Source of the DNA: Dugong dugon
Lineage: Eukaryota > Chordata > Mammalia > Sirenia > Dugongidae
DNA: 64,000 bases
Direction of reading: 5' to 3'
Assembly: GCA_030035585.1 (NCBI GenBank)
Contig: CM057465.1
Coordinates: 409,501-473,500 of the forward strand
Position numbers and translations under genes: made by a program. The notes under the pieces were generated by a model, which had not been told where the DNA came from, searched no databases, and was given only the letters and a program-made list of their open reading frames with translations. Shown piece after piece: positions 10,401 through 22,400 of the stretch. Each line of letters opens with the position of its first letter. The stretch's first letter is position 1.

Positions 10401-13400
10401 CCTTTGCTGATTGACTTGTTTACCTGAATTCCCTCTCCCCTGCCGCACCCAAAGCCCATTGTTTTGTTAACTGCCTTACTGACTGCTGTATTGACTATAA
10501 AATAAACTCCTGGGACTGAAGTGGGGGTCAACTCCTCAGAGTGACCCTCCTGACCCCACTTCTCTGTAAGAGTTGTGCAGTGGGTTACTGTCTTCGCCGT
10601 CCAGATTACAGTCGCCGCTGTGACACCACTCGACACTTCCATGGGTATCTACAGGCACCTCAAAGCCCAAAGGCTTGAACCTGAGCTCCCCCAAGCTTGT
10701 TCCTCAAAAACTGGGACTCCACCCACCCTTCTCGAACCCAGCACAAGGACTCCGGAGTAGCCTGGACTCTCCTTCACACCACACAGCAAATACATCCAAA
10801 ACACTTGTCCCCGCTGTCACAAGCGTCACAATCTGTCACCAGAACGACAGCCTCAATCTCCAGTGTCCACCCTGCCACTACTATACTCTGTCCTCAACCC
10901 AGCAGCCAGAGTGGCCCTTTTAAAACACTACTAGGATTTACAGACATACACGCAGCCATAAGGAGAAATGAAGTCCTGACGTATGCTATGACAAGGGTTA
11001 GCCCTGAAGGCATCACACTGAGTAAAATAAGTCAGACACAGAAACACAAAGACTGTATGATCTCACTTAGATCCAATCTCTAGGATAGGCAAATTCAGAG
11101 ACAGAAAATAGATTTGAGGTTCCCAGGGTCTAGGGTAGGGGGAGTACTGAGTTTCTGTTTGGGGTGATGAAAAAGATCTGGAAATAGTGACGACAGTTAC
11201 ACAGCACTGTGAATGTACTTAATGCCACCGAATTACACACTCAGAAACGGTTAAAATGATGCAATTTATGTTATGTATATTTTATCACAAAACAAAACAA
11301 AACACAGCTAAGTTCGTATCACACCACTGCTCAAAGCCCTCCGAAGACAAATCCCTGCAAGGTCCCCATGAGCCCCACGGCCCGCCCTTTGCTTCCTGCT
11401 GTGTTTAGTGAGATGTCCATTGTCCACGGGGCCTGCCCTCAGCACTCCTCCCCCTTGCTTTTCCTCCTCAGCCCTTACTGCTTGGCCGTGTCTGTGGCAG
11501 GGTCAGTGTCAGCCATGCTGGGGGCCTGGCCCAAGTCTTAGGAGGCTCACCCGAACGAATGGGATCCCCGAGGAGAGCTGCACAAAACCCACCGTGGACA
11601 CACTGAGCCAGCAGAGAGGGAGCCCGCACCATCCTGGCTGGAATGGGTAGCAAAGAGGACACAGAGAAAATTACAGCCAGGTTGTTTACAATTGGTTTTC
11701 CCAGAGAGTCCCAGGCAAACCCATCTGGTTTAGCATATTCCCCATACTTTCTCATTTTAAAAAAGTATTGTTAATTACAATAAAATAAGCGGAATGGCAA
11801 CCTCTTTTGCACTTCCAGCTTCTAGAAGATGTGAAGCACTGACACGTGGAAGCATCTGAAAGAGCAGCAGGAGCCCTCCACCCTCTTCCCAGCTCATCAG
11901 ACACAAGCTGGTGACACTCCCTTCTAGGCACACACAGGGCACTTGGGGACAAAGGGAGAACTCAGACCCGAGGGGCCGGGCAGCTAAGTTCACCCGGCCC
12001 GGGAGGGCGTGGGACGCACTCAGTGCCCTGTTGTGCCAGTTAGGTGTGCCACCAGGCCTTGAGTGGCACGAAGTGGCCGGGCTGCCTTGACATTACACAG
12101 AGGCACAGCAGACACAGACAGGGTGGTGTGAGCAGGTCTGCTGTGGTACATGGTGTAAAGCTACAACTGGTTCTAAGTTTTTTGTTAGTTTTGCAGTAAA
12201 CGCTTTTGGGAGCAGTAAACGCTTTTGGCAGCAGTAAGCTGAAAAAACAAAAGTGAGTAATTGAATATTGATGCTGCTGATGAACATATAACCAAGCCTG
12301 GGTCGGCTGCCATTGACCGTTTGCCTCAGGGGCCACGGTGACACTAGAGGCGTGAAGGCTCGACACACCTGCTAGGGCACCGACTTCAGCGTCAGCTGGT
12401 ATCTGCAGACGACAGTGCCTATGACCATGTCTAACGTCTGCAGCTGCAGAGACACAGTCACATCCTGCTCTGTAAACCGTGACTTCACTTAGCAAGTAAC
12501 AGTTTCACACAATTATTCTGCTCATTCTTATTCCAAATTTCCCTGGACACATACCAAGAGCAAAGCAATAGCTATTAATGTGTTAGTTCCATAAGCACTT
12601 TTTTTTTTTCTTGGCTATAATCTCTTTTTTTTTTTTTTTTTAATTGTACTTCAGCTGAAAGTTTACAGAGCAAACTAGTTTCTCACTGAACAGTTAATAC
12701 ACAAATTGTTCTGTGACACTGGTTGCGATACGTCAACACTTTCCCCTTCTCTGCCCCAGGTTTCCTGTTTCCATTCATCCAGTTTTTCTGTTCCTTTCTG
12801 TCTCCTCGTCTCTGCTTTTGGGCTGGTGTGCCCATTAGTCTCCTATGCATGAATTGAACTATGAAGCCCATCCCTCACATGTTTTATTGTTGGCCCTACA
12901 GACCTGTCTAATCTTTGGCTGAAGGGTGAACCTCAGAAGTGACTTTAATACTGAGTTAAAAGGGTGTCTGGGGGCAATACTCTCGGGGTTTCTCCAGTCT
13001 ATGACAGACCAGCAAGCCTGGCATCTTATGTGAATTCGGATTTTGTTCTACATTTCTCTGCCACTTTGTCTGGGATCTTCTAATGTGGATCCCAGCCAGA
13101 GCAGTCAGTGGTGGTAACCAAGCACCATCTAGCGATTCTGGACTCAGTCTGATGGAGGCTGCGGTAGTTGTGGTCCATCAGTCCTATGGACTAATCTTTC
13201 CCCTGTGTCTTTGGTCTTCTTCATTCTCCTTTGCTCCAGCTGGGATGGGACCAGTAGATGTATCTTAGATAGCTACTTGCAGGATTTTAAGACCCCAGTT
13301 GCTACTCACCACAGTCGGATGTAGAACATTTTCTCTATAGGTTATGTATGCCAATTGAGCTAGATGCCCCCCAAGGCCAAGGTTCCCAGCCCTGAGCCCA

Positions 13401-16400
13401 GTAACTCACACTCCCAGGGAGTCTGGTTGTGTCTGTGAGGCTTCTATGACTTTGCCCTGGTCAAGCTGTACTGTCTTACCCTTCATCAACGTTATCACTT
13501 GTCTACCATCTAGTTGGTGTTTTTCCCTTCTCTCCCCAGCCCTCCCCACCTCGTAACCATCAAAGATTGTTTCTTTCTACGTGGAAACGTTTTCATGTGT
13601 TTTTAGAATAGTGGTCTCATACAGTATTTTTCCTTTTGTGACTGACTTATTTCACTCAGGGATAATGCCTTCCAGATTCATCCACGTTGTGAGATGTTTT
13701 ACAGATTCATCATTGTTCTTTCTCGTTGCATAGTATTCCATTTTGTGTATGTACCATAGTTTGTTCATCCATTCATATGCTGATGAGCACTTAGGTTGTT
13801 TCCATCTTTTTGCTATTGTGAATAATGCTGCAGTAAACATGGGTGTGCATATTTCTATTCATGTGATGGCTCTTACTTCTCTAGGATACATTCCTAGGAG
13901 TGAGACTGCTGGATTGTATGGTATTTCTATTTCTAGCTTTTTAAGGAAGCGCCATATTGTTTTCCAAAGTGGTTGTACCATTTTTCACTCCCACCGTCAG
14001 TGCGTAAGAGTTCCAATTTCCCCACAACTTCTCCAACATTTGTTATTTTCTGTTTTTTTGCTTTGTGCCGGTAGCGTTGGGGTGAGATGGTATCTCATTG
14101 TAGTTTTGATCTGCATTCCTCTAATGGCTAGTGATCATGAGCATTTCATGTGTCTGTGAGCCACCTAAATGTCTTCCTTGGTGAAATGTCTGTTCATAAT
14201 TTGTCCATTTTTTAATTGGATTATTTGTCTTTTTCTTGTAGAGATGCTGGATTTTCCTATGGATTTTTGAGATTAGACCTTTATTGGATATGTCATAGCC
14301 AAATTTTTTTTCCTAGTTTGTAGGTTCTCTTTTTACTCTCTTGGTGAGTCTTTTGATGAATGTAAGTGTTTAATTTTTACAAGATCCCATTTATCTAGCT
14401 TGTCTTCTGGAGTTTGTGTACTGTTAATTATGATCTGTACCTTGTTTATGCTGTACATTAAGCAGAGACTTTAAAGAGAAAAACAGTTAAACAAATTCAA
14501 ATAATGGTCTGAGTTTTTTTCATTTGAATCACAGAATCAAAGTAAAGATTCTGGACTGTCATTCTGCTGAAAGGACATTATTGTGAACATTACTGCAAAT
14601 TCAGTTAAAAAACCCAGCACTGGCAGAGGACTGCTGGACTCCAGCACCAGAAAAATTACCCAGAAATCAGTGACTGCCCTCAACAAAGGAACAGCAACAA
14701 ATGGGAGCAGGCATCCCTCTGCGTCTGTCATTTTCACTCCAAAGTCCACCCAGCCACTGAGGAGCCCTGGCATGGAGCCAGCACCCAGAACACCCGAAGC
14801 ATGCCCAAATCTGATCCTTTAAATGATGGACACAACCATCTCAAATCTAATCCATAATATTTTTTAAAAAGACATACACCTAATTTTAAATGAAAAAAGA
14901 GAGTGGTCTACCCTACCTTCACAAACACTCTCTAGCGGGAAGTACGTGGTCTGGTTGATATAGCCGGCACCTCCCATCAGCGAAGTCACACAGCCTATCA
15001 AAAGGCGGGTACCGGAGTCGGCCAGCCCTTTGCTGCTCTTCTTGCTGTCATCTTCCCATCTGTCAAAGACCGCTTCTACCTGTAAAACACGCAAATGCTA
15101 CATAAGCAGAGTAAGAGAATCAAGTAGAAAAATACACGTTTAACTGCTGTAGCTTAACAGCTGTTTCAAGCAATCACAGCTACCGTGGTGCCTGTATCCG
15201 AGATGAAGTGGCACATCCAGACACCCCGGAGCTTACAAACACAGTCTGTGTGTCTGAGTGTAATGGGCGGTAGGAGAGACCCCAAGACAGACATGCTGCC
15301 ACTGCCCTCCACGAATCCATAGCCAAGTGGGGGCTTCAGACAGAAATAACTCATTCAGAGCAAGCTGTGAGACATGCTATAAAACCAGTCCAGACATTGG
15401 CTATGAGGAACTCATGGGAGGGAGTTTCTTGGAGAAAGTGGGATTTGACCCAAGCTGTGAAAGGAGAGCGATTCCTGGTGGCAATGGAGGTGGGACAGGG
15501 GCAGGGGCACTGCCAGGGGAGGAGAAGAGAGGGGGCCACCACAGAGCCCCCGTCAGGGCAGTGGAGGGCAGAGCTCCACGTCGAGTCAGGAAGGGTCTGA
15601 AAGGCAGTCCTGTAGGAGCTTAGTGTGTCTGCAAACTTCGAAGTCCAAAACTTCATGCTGGTTGCAACTCCACTGGCCTGTACATCCTCTTTCAAAACTA
15701 CACAGAGAGCATGTTTCTTTTACAACAGTCAGCGCTGACAGCAAAAGCAGAATTGCCCTCTGTGTCAATGCCCTCCTCCCGCTCGTCCACTGGGGCTTTA
15801 TGCAGCCACCACGCCCCATCACCTCCTGGTGACATCGTGTCCCGGTGACCTGTCTCCCGCCCCCATCCTCCCCCAGGGTCAGACGGGTGATCTGGCCGAT
15901 GCCGAGGAGGGGAGCATTCTCCAGGCCCTCCTCAGATCCTCTCCCTCAGACCCCCACCCCGTTCTTCTCCCTTTCAGACCCCACTGGCTCTCGAGTTTGT
16001 CCTCCTCATCTGGCAGCCCCTCTCCCCAGCTGCCCTCCTCCTGTCCCCAAGCAAATATACTTTGATGGCAAACAAAACAGGCAAAGACAACAAAAAGCCA
16101 ATACAACAGTTACAAAAGCAAAACGAAACCCAAACGCAGCACCCTGCCCCCCACACAAATTGAGCTGACAAGACCCACTTAAGAGGATGGCCAGACAGCT
16201 GACACTACTTGACAACCCCGCTTCCTTCCCAGGGGATGTGTCTGTCCTGTCTGGAGACTGTCTGCATGTCACAGCTGTCAGCCCCTAAGTCTATGCACTG
16301 ACGAGAGAACCAGCCGGGATCTCTCATCTACCCGTGTCACCTCTCTGCCTTCCTCCACCCTGCCCCGCCAGGCCTCTCACCTCCTCCAGACATCACTCCG

Positions 16401-19400
16401 GCAGTCACTGCCTCCTTCTCCTGCATCTTGACGTGCACACTCTAGTAACTCAACTAAACACCAACTCCCTTGACTTCATCTCATCTTCCGTCCGCACGCG
16501 GCCCCGTTTCTCGGTTCCCCTCATGCAGGACACTGCAAGAGGCATTTAAACCACACGCCCACACCTGTGGTCCTCCCATCAGACCAGTGTGGCACCAAGG
16601 CCACTCTCAGGATCACCAGCAGTCTCCCCTGTTCTCACACCAGCGACCACTTCTCTCAGCCTCATGGCTGGTTACAAAGGTAACCTCTGCAGGAAAAAAA
16701 ATGTCAACTCATTAAAAAATTGGGAAGAAGGAAAAACAGAGTAGTGAAAATGAGCCAATTTCATGTTGTTCAGGATGGGAGTCAGTAAATACTGACACTG
16801 ACAAATCAGGGAGAAGTATCAGCATACTGTTCAAGTGACCCAGTGTCCACCAGAAGAGCTAAAAACAGGAACCAAAAAAGCACTAGATTAGGTTGGAGGT
16901 TGAACATGCACGTGAAGAGCTACCTTTCCATTTATAACCTTCCAGGCCACAGCAATCCAATAGAACTTTGTGGAGTGACAGACTGTTCCGTGTCTGTGCT
17001 GTCTGATCTGGTAGCCACTTGAAATGTGGCTAGTGGCACCAAGGAAATGAATTTCAAATTTTATTTAGTTTTAATAAATGTAAATTTAAACAGCCACACA
17101 AGGCTAGTGACTACCGTATTGGATAACGCAAATCTGCTGTTGCTGTCATTAGGTGTTACTGAGTTGGTTCCGATTCACAGCAACCCTATGGACAACAGAA
17201 CAAAACACTGCCTGGTCTTGTGCCATCCTCACAATTGTTGTTACATTTGAGCCCACTGTTGTAGCCACTGTGTCAACCCATCTCGTTGAGGGTCTCCCTC
17301 TTTTTCACTGACCCTCTACTTTACCAAGCATGATGTCCTTCTCCAGGGACTGGTCCCTCCTGAAAACACGCCCAAAGTATGTGAGATGAAGTCTCCCCAT
17401 CCTCACTTCCAAGGAGCACTCTGGCTGTATTTTTTCCAAGACAGACTTGTGTGTTCTTCTGGCAATTCCCTCCGTGGGATATTCAATATTCTTTGCCCAC
17501 ACCATGATTCAAAGGCATCAACTCTTCTTCAGTCTTCTTTACTCATTCTCCCATTTTTGCATGTGTATGAGGCAACTGAAAATATCATGGATTGGGACAG
17601 CTGCACCTTAGTCCTCAAAGTGATATCTTTGCTTTTTACACTTTAAAGAGGTCTTCTGCAGCAGATTTGCCCAATGCAATATGTCATTTGATTTCTTGAC
17701 TGCTGCTTCCCTGGGCATTGATTGTGGCTCCAAGTAAAATGAAGTCCTTGACAACGTCAATCTTTTCTCCATTTATCATGATGTCACTTACTGGCCAGTT
17801 GTGAGGACTCTTGTTTTCTTTATGTTGAGGCGTAATCCATACTGAAGGCTGTGGTCTTTGATCTTCATCAGTAAAGTCCTCTTCACTTTCCACCACACGT
17901 CTTCAACTGCTGATGTGGCACAACTCAAAATGAAAAGAAACAGCTGCAAACATCCATTAATAATCGGAACATGGAAGGTACGAAACATGAATCTAGGGAA
18001 ATTGGAAGTCAGCAAAAATGAAATGGAATGCATAAAGATCGCTATCCCAGGCATCAGTGAGCTGCAATGGACGGGTATCGGACAATCATACGGTCTACTA
18101 CGCCAGGAACGACAAACTGGAGAGGAACGGTGTCTTGTACATTACCAAAAAGAACATTTCAAGATCTATCCCGAAGACCACCTCTAGCATTTATTTAATT
18201 TTTATGTGTATACATAATTTTTAAAATTTGAGAAAGATGATGCTAAGCATTCAGCTGGCATTTAAATGACAGTAATGAAGTACATCTCAATTATTTTTAA
18301 AAAGGAGCAAAAAGGGTTCAGTAAGTTTGCCAGCTACCTAATTACATAACACCAATCAACAGCTTTCCTACAAAGAAAGAAAAAGATTAGTCAGAACATA
18401 CAATGCAAAATAATACTGACAATGTAACAAAAACAAAAATTCTTAGAAATAAACATATCAAGAAATTTGCAAAGACACCTACGGAACTGTCTTAGTCATC
18501 CAGTGCTGCTATAACAGAAATGCCACAACTGGATGGCTTTAACAAAGAGCAGCTTATTCTCTCACAGTCCAGGAGGCTAGAAGTCCAAATTCAGGGCGTC
18601 AGCTCCAGGGGAAGGCTTTCTCTGTCGGCTCTGGAGGAAGGTCCTTCTCGTCAATCTTCCCCTGGATTAGGAGATTCTCTGCGCAGGAACCCCGGGTCCA
18701 AAGGATGTGCTCTGCTCCTGGTGCTTCTTTCTTGGTGATATGAGGTTCCCCTGTCTCTCTGCTCACTTCTCTCTTTTATATCTCAAGAGAAATTAACTTA
18801 ACACACTATCTAATCTTATAGAGCTCATCAATATAACTGCTACTAATCCACCTCATTACATGATAGCGATAGAATATACAAACACAGGGAAATCACATCA
18901 GATGGCAAAACAGTAGACGATCATACAATACTGGGAATCACAACCTAGCCAAGTTGACAGATATTTCTGGGGGGTACAATTCAATCGCTGAGATGAACTA
19001 GAAGGAAAAATATAAAAGGAAGGCTCAGATAAATGCAGGTAAGCTTCATGGTTGGAAAAGACTATTATCAACACGCCATTTTTCTAAAGGAAATCCATAA
19101 ACTCAGTGCATCCCAAGCAAATCCGAGGGGAGGAGGAAAAACAACGTAATTCTAAAATTCATCCAGAATGTGCAAAGAGCCAGGAGATTCCAGATACAGA
19201 CAAGTATGAGGAAGGGCCTCCGGGTGCAAGCACAGGGAACCAAATGGCCCAGGCTGACTCACATGCACAGGGGAACTGGGTATGGGATGAAGGTGGCCTG
19301 TCCTCCAGGTGCACAATACAAGCAGGGGGACCCACAGGGACCAGGCACTCACACATATGGAGGAACTGGGTGTAGGATGAAGGTGGCCTTTCCAGTTTGC

Positions 19401-22400
19401 AGGAAAAAGTGGATTGCTCAATGGGATAAACCCCAAAAACTTGTTGCAGTTGAGTTGATTCTGACTCATAGCGAACCTACAGGACAAAACAGAACTGCCC
19501 CATAGGGTTTCCAAGGAGCGGCTGGTGGATTTGAACTGCCGAGCTTTTGGTTAGCAGCTGAGAGCTCTTGGATAAGTGACCAGTCATCAGGAAAGAAATG
19601 TCTGGTTCCCTCTCTTAGTCTAAACCAAAATAAACTCCAGGTAGATTAAATATTTAAACGTCAAGAAACAAATAATTCCTCAGGTAAAAACCCAAATAAA
19701 TATTTGTAATGGCAAAGTGGAATGTGCCCTTCTAAGGATTTTTAGAGTCCAAAAGCCACATGGAAAAAAAAATGACACAAATGTTTAACTACATAAAACG
19801 GAATTCTATAAAACAAAGTCAAAAAATGGTCTTAAGAGAAATGCAACACTTTAATATAATAATTTTCCTTAAAAAGCTCTAATTTTCCTAATATATAAAC
19901 TCTTAATAAAAGAAAAAGTTGAACTCAACAAAAAAATGGACGAAGGATATGAAAATAATTCACAGAAAAAAAGGGAGAAGTTGCTTTAACCCTTGAATGT
20001 AAATTAAAATGGTAAGATCGTTCCACTTATTAGATTGGCAACAATTCAAAAGACTGACACTATCCACACCCTTGCTGATACCAGGCGGCAGGCATCTCGC
20101 TTCCTGCTCCTCAGAGTGGCACTGATACATTACTGGAGAATAATGTGATGATAAATTCTACTTCTAAGAACTTATACTACAAAAATACTATTTTTATGTG
20201 AGGAAGGAAATTGGCTTTCATTATCCTTGCCAATCTGGTAACACAACAATTACCATTTTTAACAATAATTTTTAAAAAACACTAGAAGAGATAAGACTGT
20301 TAGCAGTGCTTGTCTCCATGGCATAAAACTATAAGCAAGCTTAACTTTCTGAATAAAAACTTCTACATTATACATACTTGTATATAAATAAATTTAAATG
20401 TGTATATACATTTCTACATCCTGAACGATGAATTTATAAAATTACATTACGGTGACCGCCACTGACGTTTGAAAACATCACTATGAAGACAAGAAGCCAC
20501 TATAAAGACAGACCTCGAAGCACCGCCCCCCGGGTGCATACGACTTCAAGTTCACGGCATGCCCCACGCCCGCTCGTCTGGGAGGTGGACTGGCCATGAG
20601 GAAAGCAGAGTGAAGCCTGTGGTGAGGAGACGGCCCCCACACATGCGAACCTTACCCGGACGGCTTTCAGTCCGTTTGACACTTCATTTTCTTCCACAAC
20701 TGCGATAACTTCCTGCCCAACGTTGAGAAGCACCTTGCCGGCGACAACATCACTGGAGAAGTAGATCAAATCGTCAATCATGCCATAATCGCTGCAGTAC
20801 CTTGTCACGACACCCCGTACGGTTTTCAGCTTGGTGTCGCCTGCCAGGGCAAACGGAGATATGCAGACACAAAGTGAGCTCACACCCTGACTAAGCCCTA
20901 CCAGAGCGAGCAGAGCGCTCAGGCATCCTCGGGCCTAGTGCCCTGAGGGCCGACCTGAGACCCAGAGAACACCGCTGGGAGGGGACAGCTCAGAAAGTCA
21001 GCCGCTTGAGGCAGACTGCCCAGGTCCCTCCAGGGACGGCGGTACAGGGCATGGGCAGGGGGCGCAGTTCAGGAGTCCTGGCTCCAGCGCCTGACAGCCT
21101 GGGCTTGAATCCTAGCCCTTCCACTTGCCATCTGTGTGACCCGGGGCAAAGTTCTTGGCGACTCTCAGCCTGCTATCACCTATAAAGTGCAGAAAGTAAA
21201 AGTGTCTACCCAGCAGTGTTGTCCGAGGGTTAAGTGGCAGAATACACGCACAACACACAGAACTCTGGGTGGCTGGCACAGGGCAGTATGAGGGTAAGAT
21301 GTTGTTAGTGTCACATCAGCAACTGGAGAGTTGTTAATCTCGGCGGTTGTTATTACTCTCTCCCTTCGTTATCAACAGCAGCAGCAGCGTTGGGAGATCT
21401 ATAATTCCCCATCAAACAAGGTACTAGAAGAGATTCAGGGCTTGGGAAGCTGCGTCTGGCACACGGCCTTGGCTACTCAGGTACCCACCCCACTACTGGT
21501 CTGGTTGAGAACCAGGGCTCCGGCCAAAGTCCTCCAAGTCCTCCTGCCATCTTCCCTGCTATTTCTCCAACACAGGACAAACCTCGGTACTCAGTCATGT
21601 TAGTCACAGGATCTAGTGCTGCCCAGAACTGAAGCGCATGCTGCTGGTGATGCCTGCATTTTACAGATGAACCCCAGATCCATGAAGTGACTTGCCCCAG
21701 GCCACAAAGTCAGCCACCACAGCATTAGCAAATACGGACACAGACGGGCTTTAACAAGCTGCCTCCAACAAGCCACCCAGTTTCTGATGTTTCAGATCTC
21801 CCTTGTGGAGAATTTCATCTTTTAGAGGCTAGAAAAAGTAACTAGGGAACCAATACCCTGGATCCAATTCTCATATGAAAGGAGGAACTGGGAGAAAACA
21901 TCAGTAATCTCAGGAGAAAGCAACTTTAATTCTGAGAGCCAGGGGGATCAATCTGCCTGGATCAGACATACACCCTGGACTTCAGGAAGACGGGTTCCGA
22001 ACAATCTGCAGAACGGAGAAGCATGACTCTGAGGTTGTGAAGGACAACTGGAGACAATGGTTGGGATGACATTTTTCGGAGCTTTCACAGCAAGTGCAAA
22101 TGACGCGAAGGGCAGAGAAGAGGCAGAGTCGCGTAGAGACGCTTTATCAAGTTGTCTGTCACATAAAAACACAGAGGACCTAACAAACAATGGCTAAATG
22201 GTGGCGCAGACGCAAAAGAGGTAAGATAAGTGTCCAAGACCACGCAAGATGCTATCTATAGTGAAAAAAAAACAAAAAAACCAAAAACAACCCTTTTCAA
22301 TTATGCTGGGAAGAAGTGAGATGATCAAGGAAAAGATATGCCTCAGTTTTGAGGCTGAAACATAAGCAATAAATGACATTATCAGCATTGCATTTCTCAC

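Noticed and set aside
17858-18187. A 109-codon frame with endonuclease-like text as a possible host gene
   Set aside because: It is the inverted 5' piece of an RTE LINE next to its own RT part.
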